Below are positions 1 through 10,862 of a stretch of DNA of 64,000 bases, one piece after another. A program made the translations under genes and the position numbers. Positions within the stretch are counted from its first letter, which is position 1. Each line of letters begins with the position of its first letter. The stretch is taken from positions 214,289 through 278,288 of the forward strand of contig PYSS01000041.1 in NCBI GenBank assembly GCA_003049465.1, given 5' to 3'. The stretch is from Magnaporthiopsis rhizophila (Eukaryota; Ascomycota; Sordariomycetes; Magnaporthales; Magnaporthaceae). Under the pieces are notes generated by a model, which was not told the origin of the DNA, did no database searches, and saw only the letters and a list, made by a program, of their open reading frames with translations.

Positions 1-344
1 CGACTATCGATTCCGTGGTTTTTTTTTTTTACCTACGTCAGCACGGCACAACATCGACCCATGGGGCAAACACAATCGGCCGAAAGAAGCATTGTGGAGA
101 TCGAGCCAAAAGCCACGGGGACGTTGACATAGCAGGAGTTATCGGAGGTCTCGGGCTGGAAAATAACTTTTTCCATTACGAGTGATGAGTTCGAGGCTCC
201 TCGCCCTTTAGGACCAGAAGGCTGTGACTATTGGCATCAAGTCACAGCCTAGCGCACGGTTAGCGGGCCGAACATGGTTGAAATAAGCCTAAACCGAAAC
301 CAGGGCCGGTGCCGACCCTATCTCAACGACATGATGCTTTGCAA

Positions 345-645
345 GAATGGCGGTGAGAGTGGTGTGAAGCTTTTCGAGGCTTTGAAGTAAATTCGTAAGG
401 GTCCTGTTTATTAATTACCGAGAACCTACCGAAGGCCCCGTTAATTAGCATGGCACCAGTTTCGCCTCAAAGCCAACCCTCTTCCTGAATCAAGTTGTAA
501 GAACGGCTAGCGGAGTGGTATGAAGCTTTTCGAGGCTTCAAAGTAAATTCATAACATTCTGGTTGCGGGGAACCTACCGAGATTCAATCTCCATTACTCC
601 CGCCCCATCAGCATGGCACCAGTTTCGCCTCAGAGCCAGCCCTTT
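345..645 (+). repeat. Imperfect tandem duplication of about 156-163 bp
   Basis: Two diverged copies lie head to tail. The segment starting GAAGCTTTTCGAGGCTT at 366 recurs at 522, and the segment starting CATGGCACCAGTTTCGCCTC at 449 recurs at 612. The spacing grows from 156 to 163 bases because of small indels. No protein-coding logic is visible. It could be a duplicated 3' flank or a relic of a small non-coding element. The rest of 1-896 holds no gene I can support. Confidence 0.7.
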
Positions 646-896
646 CTCCGAATGACCTTGAAGTGATATATATCTGAACCTTTAGACCTGGAGCACCGCG
701 GTCCTAAGGCATCCATCTGAAATTTGGCAGCACATAAAATCCGATCATCTTCTCGCTCCACAACCGAAACCACAACTTCTCCAGCCCCAAACCCCAAACC
801 CCAAACCCCAAACCAGAACTCGCCATACCCAGACTTCCAACAGCAGAACTCGCTAAACCCCAGACGCCAGACTGGAGCTACTTCAAATCTGGCAAA

Positions 897-1922
897 ATGC
901 CCTCTAACGCCCACTCTTTCACTGGCTTCGGCTGTATGCCCAAGGAACTCCGCGACATGGTCTGGAAGTTCGCCGCCATGCCTTCCAATCGCCCGGGTGT
1001 CCATTTCTTGACCGCTACCTCCACCAAGCCCTTCGATACCCAAAAAACCAGAGACGACCTCGTGGAAGGCCTCCGTCACCTGCTCGCCCATCGACGATGT
1101 GGGCGACAACGGCGCTCTGCCAGTCCGCCCCTACTCCAGCGACGCCTTTTAGAAACATAACCCGTCCACCTATACAACACTCCGCGGACTCCGGGCCGCC
1201 GGGCCCGCCCAGCGCGAACACGGACAAGACCTGTGTTCTCGAGGCCGACGACAAGGGCGGGAAGGAATACTTCCAGGTCTCGCCGCAGGATCTCGTTTGC
1301 GTCAAGCCCGCCGACCTGGTGCGCGCGCTTGTCACCAACCAGACCACAACCGGCTGCTACTGCCAGGGCTCGGAGCACGTCGCCCTCGAGTTCAATCTGA
1401 TCTTGGCGGCCAGGTTCTTGCGCGAGGACCCGGCGCGGCCCGTGGGCGAGTTCATCCATCTCTACAATCCTGCGAGGACAGTGAGGAACAGCGGGATTTT
1501 CCGCGCTCATTTGCTCCTGCAGCGGCTCTGGCTCATCGACTACGGGCTCAAGAGACGGTCCTCCGGCGAAGACGACGAGAACAAGCAGCTCCTGCAAAAC
1601 CGGGCCGTGTTTTACGGGGAACGGTTATCGATTTGTCGAGGTCCGGCAGGGAGATTTGGGCTGGGAACTGAAGGGTCGAGAGCTTACGACCATAAAGGAC
1701 CCCGAGTGGAACCCCTTCGAGCTCATCAAGCACGCACACGATAAAGCATCGTGGCACTCGTACTCAGAAGGCGACATCCCCGACACGGCGGCGAACCACA
1801 AGTGCCCATGCGGGTTCGAGGGCGCGCGGGAGGTCGTGTCCCCAGATGGGGATGTGGTCATAGCGCATGGCCCGATGCTGGGGGTTTTGGCGTGCGAGTC
1901 GTGGGAGGAGGATGAGGCGTGA
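897..1922 (+). pseudogene. 2EXR-domain protein, frame broken three times (pseudogene or assembly indels)
   Basis: The ATG at 897 opens a protein with the 2EXR-type N-terminal motif CMPKELRDMVWKFAA (residues 13-27), a fungal family of unknown function that resembles an F-box-like fold. The frame is lost and regained three times. Each break is explained by one extra base in a short homopolymer: the A-run near 1042, the T-run near 1150 and a TT near 1625. Removing three bases would give 1023 nt, about 340 residues with a coherent sequence throughout, ending DEA-stop at 1922. No substitution-type stop is seen in the correct frames. This pattern fits sequencing indels better than old decay, but a recent pseudogene cannot be excluded. 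The gene is probably intronless. Confidence 0.6.
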
Positions 1923-2183
1923 GCGGGAGGAGGGCTTGATCGGAACGCGGAGTCGGATGACATGGGTCACGGCACCGGACTGAGTGTGATGTTTCCCGGA
2001 CAACAGAGCTTGAGGGTATATTGCCACGCAAGGAAGGAAACAGCTATACTATGCAAAACAAGCAACCACTAGCGTAGTGTATATACACATACAGACGCTT
2101 TATGCCCACCATATCTACTACTACACTTTCCACCTTCCACCTTCCACCACTTTTTTCACACAGGCCAGAAGAAGCCGCAAGGC

Positions 2184-2996
2184 TTACAGCTGCGTCTTGC
2201 CAACAAGGGCAAGCACAGGCGACATCGACTTGGCCAGGCCGTTCTGCAGCGCGTTGGAAACGAAGGCGATCTTGGCAGCAACACCGCTGGCGTCGCCTTT
2301 GACCAGCGCGCAGACGGTGAACGCGGTCTGGAGGACGGGCGCAACCAGCAGGCCGAGCGACTCCTTGAGCGCCGCCAGCTTGGGCAGCAGCACCGACATG
2401 AGCTTGGCGGTAAGCACCTGCGCGAGGGCCACGATGCAAGCCTCGATCTCCTCGACCATGTCTTTCAGCTCAGACAGCATGGACAGGAGCTCCTCGCGAT
2501 CGGACTCGCCCAGCTGCTCGGGCTTGACACCGGCGAGCAGGGTCTGGATCTTGGTCTTGGCCTCGTCGACGCGCGTGGTGATGCCAACGACCTTGGCTTC
2601 GAGCTTCGCCTCGATGTCGGCCTCGAGCTTACCCGCGGACCCGGCGGAGAAAGTCTTGATCACCACGAGCTCCTTGTGGACCTCCTGCTTCAGGGTCTTG
2701 ACCATGACCACGGCGTCGCGGACGGACGGAGGGCCGCCCTGGGCGGGCTGGCCGGGGAAGTCCTTGGGGAGGCCGGTAGGCATGGCAGGAGCCGAGTGAC
2801 GGATGGAAGAGACGTCGACGGGAGGCGTGAGAGAGGTCGGGACGGCGGTCGGGGTGGTGGTGGTCCAGGTGGCGCTGGCGGAGCTGGTCATCTCCGCGAC
2901 GGCGGAGCTGACGGTGGGCGCGGCCTGCTCGCCGTGGAAGGGGGCGGCCAGGACGGCGCCGAAGGTGGCGGTGGTGGCGAGGATGGAGAACTGCAT
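2184..2996 (-). CDS. Secreted helical protein of unknown function
   Basis: This is an intact 270-residue single-exon gene. Residues 1-18 form a clear signal peptide (MQFSILATTATFGAVLAAP), so the product should be secreted or held in the wall. A Thr/Ser/Pro-rich stretch follows (about 30-90), typical of O-glycosylated linkers. After that comes a long, mostly helical region with many KLEA/ELKDM-like amphipathic segments (about 100-265) and only two cysteines. The architecture recalls small fungal surface-binding proteins, but I see no diagnostic motif and do not assign a family. A TATATA stretch about 200 bases upstream (near 3195) could be its promoter element. Confidence 0.75.
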   Translation of the reverse strand: MQFSILATTATFGAVLAAPFHGEQAAPTVSSAVAEMTSSASATWTTTTPTAVPTSLTPPVDVSSIRHSAPAMPTGLPKDFPGQPAQGGPPSVRDAVVMVKTLKQEVHKELVVIKTFSAGSAGKLEADIEAKLEAKVVGITTRVDEAKTKIQTLLAGVKPEQLGESDREELLSMLSELKDMVEEIEACIVALAQVLTAKLMSVLLPKLAALKESLGLLVAPVLQTAFTVCALVKGDASGVAAKIAFVSNALQNGLAKSMSPVLALVGKTQL

Positions 2997-4430
2997 TGTG
3001 GCGGGTTGATCGAGGGAGTTTTTTTGTTTTTATTAAATAAGTTATTCAAGGAGATGTTGTAGAAGCGTGAGCAAGGAGCGACTGCAAGTTGGATGTTGTA
3101 AAGGAGTGTGAGGCGCAGGAGGACCGGGGACTGGCTGATGCTGCTGGGATGAGGAGAAAGAAATGGATGGACTGGAAGGGAGAAGCCTAGGGGAGATATA
3201 TACTCGAGATGACGGCCTCTCGACCTCGAGATAGGCAGATGAGCAGCAGAGATGACACCACCCCGCACTCAGGAGCGCAGAAATTGGCCGAGACGTTGCG
3301 ACCGCCGATCGACATGGCTTCGACCATGGAAGGCGGCGCCGATCGGTTACTTGCCGGGGCACGTCCCTGGCGCGATGTGACCGCCTCGTGGCCCAACCAC
3401 CTGTCAGCCGTCGATCGCAATCGGCCAACGCCGGCGATCCCTCGGTTGCCAGCCGGGGGAGCCTGCTGGAGCTGGCGGCGTGCCAGCCACAGAGCGGCTC
3501 TGATAATTGCTGCGTGTGGGTGAAACGGCTGGGCGGAACTGGGGTCCTGGACGCCCGTTCTACGCCCGTTCTGGCGGTGGAAGCCATCGACGCTCGAACA
3601 ATGGCATTTAAGCGGCTAGCGGGGCGCCATTGTGCGGTCAACGTGTGTCTTGGATGGTGAACAGATGCAAAGCAACAAGACGCGCTGCGACAAAGGTTTG
3701 CCTTGGCCAGCTACGGGATGAAGCTCTACAGCCTCCTATCATGGGCTCTTTCGGTCTCCTTACAGCTAGCAACAACAAGGGAGCATGTTTGTTCCAAAGA
3801 AGCTTGCCTTCCTATCCCCTGTGCCAGCCCGCCATCTCTGCTTTCCGCGTAGCCCCTTGCGACCCCGCCGGTGACGTCGATTCCCACACCGATCGGTGAG
3901 CCCCTGACTCACCCGGAGGATGGGCATGTGGTTGATTGGGATGGTCCATTGGCGGTTTCAAGGTCGTTGATCTTCTCGAGCCCGTTGGCGTATCCAGACC
4001 GCTTATTTTTGCTGCACACAGATGCCGTCGTGTGGTCGGCAGTGGTTGCCAGCTCCCTCGGCCGCCGCATTTATTAACTTGGTTCTTTGTGCCTCTTCTC
4101 CTTTATCTTCAACGGGTCTGGCCGGTATCTTGTCTCGCATCAATGTATCGTCGTTTTCGAAGGGAAGAAAGTGCCAGCATTCCGGAGACGGCGGCGTGTG
4201 TTCATAAATTGCCACCTGCAACCGCTGCCCTGAACGAGTTCATGTTGATTCCATTCCCAACAACAAAACAACCGCCCCTTCTTTTCCAAATACCAGACTC
4301 AGACGGCCACTCCATTTCAGCAATCTCCAAGAATATCTACAACAGCCCTGCACCCCAGCAAGCTCCAAAGATATTTTCGGCACCAGCCACCACAGGTCAG
4401 TCTGCAAGGTAAGTGCAAGCGCCTTCCGAT
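2997..4430. other. Intergenic, no supported gene
   Basis: This is the promoter side of both the minus-strand secreted protein and the plus-strand gene at 4431. Several open frames of 60-200 codons exist on both strands but are overlapping, low in protein-like character and lack introns or motifs. A GTAAGT-type donor at 4409 might belong to a 5' UTR intron of the next gene. Confidence 0.6.
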
Positions 4431-5057
4431 ATGTCGGCTACTCAGACCACCAACGCTTCTCCTTCGGCCAACGGCCTCATCTGGAACAAGAAACACCAGA
4501 TGTGGAGCATCTACAGGGCAGACTGGGACAGCTACTACGTTCGCCTGACGCTGCTGCAGTGGGGCAGGATGGAGGACGACGGGTACCCCAGCATCGAGAT
4601 TTTCGGAGAGCTGATCCAGCAGTACAAGGACGACGGCGGCGACATGGGCGTGTGCTCGAGCTGCGGGATAGAGTACCCGGCCACCATGATGTCGCTGGCC
4701 ACCTACGGCAAGTGCCCGTGGTATCTGTGCTGGAAACAGACCTGCATGGAAAAGTTCCGGCGCGCCTACGCCGACGCGCCCCAGCTGGATGAGGCGTTTG
4801 AGCGCGGCGATACGGCCATGCTGGGTGCCAACCCGGATGAGTTGTTTGGCCAGCGCAAGAAGTCTTTGCCGCCGCTGACCCAGGCGGGGTTGGCGCCCGC
4901 GGTGCGGACACCGCCCCGGGCTGAGGAGCCTATTGTCCATCTGGCCAAGATGCGGGAACGTGCCGCTGTTATCCGGCAGCGCGAGGCGCGTTTTCGTGAC
5001 CCCAGGAATGTGCGAAAGATCCCCCAGAAGGCGTGCCAGAAGTCGCTGCAAGCCTGA
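4431..5057 (+). CDS. Small cysteine-motif protein of unknown function
   Basis: The product is 208 residues. I start at the ATG at 4431 (MSATQTTN...), because the frame upstream contains no ATG. The central part carries a CSSCGIEYP element and, about 20 residues on, CPWYLCWKQTC, which together could bind one zinc ion. The segment before it (about 15-70) is rich in Trp and Tyr. The tail is basic and disordered (many Arg/Lys, ending RKIPQKACQKSLQA). No catalytic motif is visible. A nuclear or nucleic-acid-related role would fit the basic tail and the possible zinc site, but that is a guess. Confidence 0.7.
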   Translation: MSATQTTNASPSANGLIWNKKHQMWSIYRADWDSYYVRLTLLQWGRMEDDGYPSIEIFGELIQQYKDDGGDMGVCSSCGIEYPATMMSLATYGKCPWYLCWKQTCMEKFRRAYADAPQLDEAFERGDTAMLGANPDELFGQRKKSLPPLTQAGLAPAVRTPPRAEEPIVHLAKMRERAAVIRQREARFRDPRNVRKIPQKACQKSLQA

Positions 5058-6720
5058 GCCCTGAGGTCGTGTTATCTTTCACATCGTACCGCTAGTAGAA
5101 ACGAGTGTTTCTGCTTACCACCATGGAGTCAAGGTGACTGTATAATGGTGCATTCCTCTCAAATAATTATTTATTTTTCAATTTACCGTATACATGCATC
5201 TGGCACCTTCCAGTAGTTCTTTGCATAAAATGATACGCTTACGAGTAGACTGATGAGGAAGCCGTCAAGAACGGCCAAGACGAGAGTGAACTGCCTCAAG
5301 AGGCAGTTGTGACAGAGGCAATGGCCGCTGTGCCTTGAGGAACAGCAACATAGCATCACGAGATTCTGGGCAATTAATCTATTCTCCAACGGATTAATCT
5401 ATTTCATCCGCACTAGCGAGCTTCGCCGCTCCCTCCCGCGACCTTCCAAATGTCCGACGCTGTATGCAATATGATATGCCGCCCGCTTACGCAGGATTGA
5501 TTAATTGCAAACGGCTCTTGGCGTCCAGGTTTTGGCGGAACCTGGTCCAGGTACAGTGTGTGGTATGATGTGCCGGTCGGGCATGGGGTAAAACCTCCTT
5601 CCTTTTCGTCGCACCAAGTATTGATCCCGTGAGACTGCGTCCCGCGCCGCCTGATTGCCTCCAGATACGGCACCGAGCTCCTCCTGGAGGGTGCTGAGCC
5701 CAGTGCGGCACGGATTTCCGGAAGGGTGCTCACTCGAGGAAATGTGATTTGCCGTGGACGCCGCTCTGGTGGCCAAAAAGTACAGGACGCACACGCGCTG
5801 CACCCATCCCCCTCGGTCCCAAGCGAGGGTGTGGCAGCTGCGGGGATTCGAGAATCAATAGTTCCCGCTCCTGGCTTTGATCTCCACCCAAACGAGCTGC
5901 AGTATCTGCGTCGGGCGGATAGATGGCCTTGGAATGCGGGCTGGGTGGTCACACTCGACTCCAGGGCGGAATAAGGTAACCCTACATGCGGCCCTGAATC
6001 CCATTGCGGCTTTGGCTGACTGCGGCTGTCAGCATGCGACACATTGCGAAGGCCAAAGGGTGATGTGGTGAGGGAGCGACAAACTGTCATATCTCGACGC
6101 TTTTGCAGGGCGAGAGGAAGCCGGGGGAATGGAGAGATAGATGCGGTGGTTGGTGTGAGACGGGAAGGACAGCAAATAAATAAAATAAAGAAGAGGAAGG
6201 AGAAGCGATCCGAGAACTGGCTCGTACCACCACCTACCTGGAGCAGACACGAGGAAGCGGAAGGTCGTATCGAAAAGGCCTTGGCTTCCTGCTCCCGAAG
6301 ACGGCACTGTGGTGCTGGCATGCCTCCGGACACCGTGATCGCCTCGGCCACTCGGCAGGTGGTGAAGTCGTGCCTTTGGACCCAAAAATAGATCCCCGTG
6401 GGGATGCTGCCACTGCGATAGAACCAGGCACCAAGGGAGCGTGACAGGCTGGACCAGCACCGGAATCGGAGGCAATAATGACTCCTCGCCTCCTTGACAG
6501 CTTGGCGGTATGACGCCGCTTGCTGGGCCGCTTGGCGGTCATCTGCCACGGACGGCTCCCCAGACTCCCGTGTGGTGGTGTATATATATATGGCCAAGTC
6601 ATCGCTGCGACGACGACATGCCTGGGTCTCTACGCCAGGCGCTCGAAATCCTCTCTTCCTGGTGACAAGCTCTCGAGAAGTCCACTACTTTCGCGTCGCA
6701 GCTATACAACACCAAGCACC
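5058..6720. other. Intergenic; TATA box for the next gene
   Basis: There is no supported gene. A 394-codon minus-strand frame (5413-6597) is open but reads as random Ser/Arg/Pro/Cys-rich sequence. The alternating TATATATATA at about 6581-6591 lies about 130 bases before the ATG at 6721 and is a good candidate TATA element for the secreted DUF4360 gene. Confidence 0.55.
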
Positions 6721-7362
6721 ATGCAGCCCATCACTATCATCGTCAGCATCCTCCTCCCCGCCCTGACGGCGGCAGCACCCGCGGCCTCCCTCACCCCACG
6801 CCAAACCCTCCCACCGAACGAACGCATCCGCATCACGTCAGTAACCGGCGCGGGCACGGGCTGCCCGTCCGGAACGTGGTCGTCGCAAATCAGCCAGGAC
6901 GGGACTAGCGTGACGCTCGGCTTCGACCAGTTCGAGGCCTTCCTCAACCCGGCCTCGGACCGCGACCTCAGCTGCACCCTCATCCTGGCGGCCTCGTACC
7001 CGACGGGCTGCGTGGCGTCGACGGTGGTGGCGACGTCGCACGGGTTCGCCGAGTTCCCCGGCGGTAACACGGGCACGGTCGAGGCCAGCTACGGCACCAG
7101 TCCGGGCAGGCTGACCACGGGCGGCGGCCTCACGCGGGCGGTGCTGTCGGGCGGGGTCTGGGCGGGAGGCCAGCCTTGGCTGAGGACGGACAATGTCGGC
7201 AGTGCGGTCAATGCCGGGTCGGGCGGGCGGACGGTGCTGTTTTTCGTCAACACGAGGGCGTACTTTGCGGCGCCGGCAGGCTCGACTGTGTTTGGGAGCC
7301 TGAGGATGGACGACCTCAGTGTTTCGTTTACCAACCAGCGACGTGTGACGGGACAGTGTTAG
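6721..7362 (+). CDS. Secreted DUF4360-family protein
   Basis: The product is 213 residues. A signal peptide (about 1-19) is followed by a short Pro/Arg stretch and then a domain matching the fungal/actinobacterial DUF4360 family. Its hallmarks are the early TGAGTGCPSGTW motif, the alternating pattern with FDQFEAF, a conserved Cys in LSCTL, a second Cys in TGCVAS, and the late hydrophobic LFFVNTRA strand. Length and layout are normal for the family, whose function is unknown; members are extracellular. The ATG at 6721 is preferred because it opens directly into the signal peptide, and a TATA box sits at a normal distance upstream. Confidence 0.88.
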   Translation: MQPITIIVSILLPALTAAAPAASLTPRQTLPPNERIRITSVTGAGTGCPSGTWSSQISQDGTSVTLGFDQFEAFLNPASDRDLSCTLILAASYPTGCVASTVVATSHGFAEFPGGNTGTVEASYGTSPGRLTTGGGLTRAVLSGGVWAGGQPWLRTDNVGSAVNAGSGGRTVLFFVNTRAYFAAPAGSTVFGSLRMDDLSVSFTNQRRVTGQC

Positions 7363-7996
7363 CGGAGTTTCCTATTTGGGGAGATGGAGAACACTGGGGA
7401 AGTTGTCTAGCTGGGCAGAGACTGGGCGATGATGTCTACGGGAGCCGTTGTGCCGAATTCCAGACCAACATCCCATCAATCAGTCCTGGCCAAAACGAAA
7501 TGTACTGATTGGTAGCGATTGAAACAAGCTTTCCAAGGCGAGAACGAGCGGTTTTGCTGGGATGGCTGGAGTCAGGCGTTGACCGACAGATGTTGGCGAC
7601 GTTTAATGTAGGACAATTTGATCCGCAGCAACAATCCCACCTTGCTGACCGTGGCAATTCATTTCGAGCGCATAATGCGGCCGTGCGCTAGCAAAATTTC
7701 GGTGCTGACACCTTGACGCGACGAACCGCGGACCCCGAAAGCGACCCCTGCCTCGGACTTCTGCGCTGTCATGGCCAGGTCAGGGCCCAACGGCAGGGCC
7801 CGTCCACTCGGAACGCATGCCAACGATGGACGCTAGTGCTGGCACCTGAGACGCGGTGCTGAAGGCATCCTTGGAAGAAAGAAAAGAAACCCACCCAGTT
7901 TCCGCCGCCGCCCGCCGCTTCTTCGTCTCCACGACACCACTTTTCCCTTCCCCATCAATCGCCGCCCTCGCTTCTGGGCCATCTTCGATCGATCCC
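7363..7996. other. Intergenic, no supported gene
   Basis: This holds the 3' end of the DUF4360 gene and the promoter/5' UTR of the TRK transporter. I see no RNA gene or conserved frame. Confidence 0.5.
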
Positions 7997-9827
7997 ATGG
8001 GCATCGCCAGCGCCGACGACGATGGCGCCGACAACAGCAGCAGCAGCTTCAGCGCCAGGCTGGCCGCAGCCTGGCGTCCCCTCCGCGACGGCTGGGCCCA
8101 CGTCTACCCGGTCATCAAGCCCTACCTGCCGCCGCTGAACTTCATCACCATCCACTACTCGTATTTTGTCTTCTTCGGCCTGATCATGTCGGCCATCTTC
8201 TTCGCCCTGGCGGACCGTGCCGATTTTACGACCCTGAGCTTCATCGACTCGTGGTTCCTCATCACGTCGTCCTTCACCGGCAGCGGCCTCAACACGGTCA
8301 ACCTCAGCGAGCTGGTGACGGGCCAGCAGGCCATTCTGTTCGTTATGTTCATCCTGGGCAGCCCCATCCTCGTGGCCGAGAGCGCCGTCCTGGTGCGTCT
8401 CTACTACTTTGCCAAGCGCTTCGAGTACGTCGAGAACTACGAGAGCGCCAAGCGCAGCAAGAGGTCCGCCACGGGTGCCATGGTCGGCATGGCGGGAGCC
8501 CTGGCTGGTCTGCCCGTCATGTCGTCGTTTGGCGCCTCCCAGGTGGTGGTGGCGACGACCACCACCAGCAGCCTCGACCCGCACATCCAGCGCGCCAAGC
8601 TCGACGCCTTCAGGCTCTCGCGGCCCAGCAACAGCCCCAGGCCCGCGTCCATTCCCGAAGACCCCGGGCACGACGACGACAAAACCGCCGCCAAGCAGAC
8701 AGCCGCAGAAACCACCACACAGGCGGCCACGCACCCGCACGCCGCTGTTCTGCAGCACTTCCTCGACGGCGGCGACCACCATCGCCTCCCACCATCTCCC
8801 GGTCGCCACGATCACCGCGCCTCGTCGTCGCACGGCCAAAGTCACTTCTACAGCCCGCAGCCACCACCGCTCTCGCGCGCCACAACGGGCGGACTCTTCA
8901 ACCACCACCACCAAAGCCCCCGACCGCCACCGCTCTCCCGCGCGACGACAAGCAGACTGGGGGCGGGTCTGGGCGGTGGTCTCGCCGGCGCATATCCTGG
9001 GTTCGACTTTAAACACTTCGTCAAGGAGCACAAGAGCTCCATCGGGCGCAACGGGCAGTTCTTCGACCTGGACGAGGACCAGCGCGAATACCTGGGTGGG
9101 GTCGAGTACCGGTCGCTCAAGCTGCTGTTCGTCATCAACGCCGCCTACTTCGTCCTGTGGCAGGCTTTGGGTGCCATCGCGCTGGGCGCCTGGATGGCCG
9201 CCTACAGCCGCGACATCTGCGCCGTCAACCGCCAGGACCCCTGGTGGACCGGCGTCTTTTTGGCCGTGTCGTCGTTCAACAATGCCGGCATGATCCTGCT
9301 GGACGCCGGCATCGGCGCCTTCAACCGCGACCCGTTCGTCCTGACCATCGTCACGATCCTGTCGCTCGCCGGAAACGCGGCTTACCCGGCCTTTGTGCGC
9401 GGCACCGTCTACTTCTGCCGGCTCGCGTTCAAGTACGGCATCGCCCGCTACGGCCCCGCGGGCCACGACTACGGCGCGTGGGAGGAGGCGTTTGACTTTA
9501 TCCTCAAGTACCCGCGTCGCCTGTTCATGCTCATGTTCCCGTCGCGCCAGAACCTCGTCTTTGTCGGCTTCTTCTCGACCCTGGTCGCTGTCAACTGGGT
9601 CGGGCTGCTGGTGCTCAACATTGGCAACCCGCTGTTTGACGACACCCCCTACCCGGGCCGGGCGGGCATCATGCTTTTCCAGGCCGTTGCCGCGATGGCG
9701 AGCGGACTGGCTATCTTCAACATCTCTGGGCTATGGTTTGGCCTGTTGGTGCTGCTGGTGGTGACCATGTACCTGTCGGCGTACCCGGAGATTATTGTTA
9801 TGCGCAATTCGAATGTAATTATTTTTT

Positions 9828-9882
<55 letters not shown>

Positions 9883-9892
9883 NNNNNNNNNN

Positions 9893-9944
<52 letters not shown>

Positions 9945-10763
9945 TCATCTCTGCTTCCGCATCAACCAAGCTAACCACCTCCGATTCAACAGGTGTACGA
10001 GGAGCGGTCGCTCGGTCTCTACTCGACGGCAGAGGCGCAAAAGCAAGATGAGGAGGAAGACGCGGCTGTAGAAATGACGGTCATCGCCCCGCTCCTGTCA
10101 CCCTCGTCGGCGGCGGGCTCGCACACCTCGGCGCTGTCCAGGTCCTTGCAGCCCATCAAGTCGCTGGCCACGGTCGGCAGGCGCGGCACCGCGTTCGTGG
10201 CCAAGCAGATCCAGCGGCGCATGCAGGACTTCCAAGGCGTGGGCATCGACACCACGCGCCGCGACTACGTCTCCGTCCCCGTGCCGGGTATAAAGCGAAC
10301 GCCCGTGATGCAGTTCGACGGCCCGCCGCCCGTCGCGGCGCCCGAGGGTGGCGTCAGCCTCGTGTCGCAGCACCTCAGGGGCCAGCTGTCGCACGACATG
10401 TGGTCCATCGCCCTGGCACTTTTTCTAATATCGCTGATCGAGACCGCGCACTCGATCGACGACCCACGGGGTTACAGCGTGTTAAACTTCCTGTTCGAGA
10501 TCGTCTCGGGCTACACCAACATTGGCATCTCGGTCGGCCTCACGGGCAAGAGCTTCAGCTTCTGCGGTGGCTGGTTCGCGGGCAGCAAGATCGTCATGAT
10601 CCTCATGATGATCCGTGGCCGCCACAGGGGCCTGCCCGTCGCGCTGGACCACTCGGTCAAGCTGCCGGGCTGGGACGACGCGGCGAGGGAGGAGCAGGAT
10701 GCGGAGATTAGAAGGACTATCAGTCGCGCGAGGGCGAGTGTGGATCCGCTTCATGTGCCGTAG
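7997..10763 (+). CDS. TRK-type potassium uptake transporter
   Basis: There are two exons, 7997-9814 and 9993-10763, giving 862 residues. This is the fungal TRK/HKT family that imports K+ across the plasma membrane. Evidence is the N-terminal LNFITIHYSYFVFFGL helix and the pore-type SFTGSGLNTVNL segment (first repeat). A long hydrophilic loop (about 180-350) has a duplicated PPPLSRATT motif. Further pore-like segments are SSFNNAGMILLD and GYTNIGISVGL, and the family signature MMIRGRHRGLP lies near the C-terminus. The splice joins ...NSN to VYEERSLG, the conserved site in the family, in phase 0 (GTAATT...ACAG). The intron contains a long poly-T run with an N gap, but the coding sequence is unaffected. 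The ATG at 7997 is the first in frame. Confidence 0.93.
9830..9943 (+). repeat. Poly-T run with 10-N assembly gap inside the TRK intron
   Basis: An essentially pure T tract runs from about 9830 to 9943 and is interrupted by N at 9883-9892. True length is unknown. It lies between the donor at 9815 and the acceptor at 9992, so it would act as an extreme polypyrimidine tract rather than disturb the protein. Confidence 0.95.
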
Positions 10764-10862
10764 CTGTTAAGTGGATGTTAGTCGTTGGTGATAATTTAAT
10801 TGCAGGCAAGTGTTCGTGCTGGGGGTGTTGCGTTGGTGCGGGTGAAGATCGTGATTAAAGTG

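Noticed and set aside
5413..6597. Minus-strand open frame of 394 codons
   Set aside because: It has a random-looking Ser/Arg/Pro/Cys-rich composition, no domain, no introns and no supported start context. It is probably a chance frame in GC-rich intergenic DNA.
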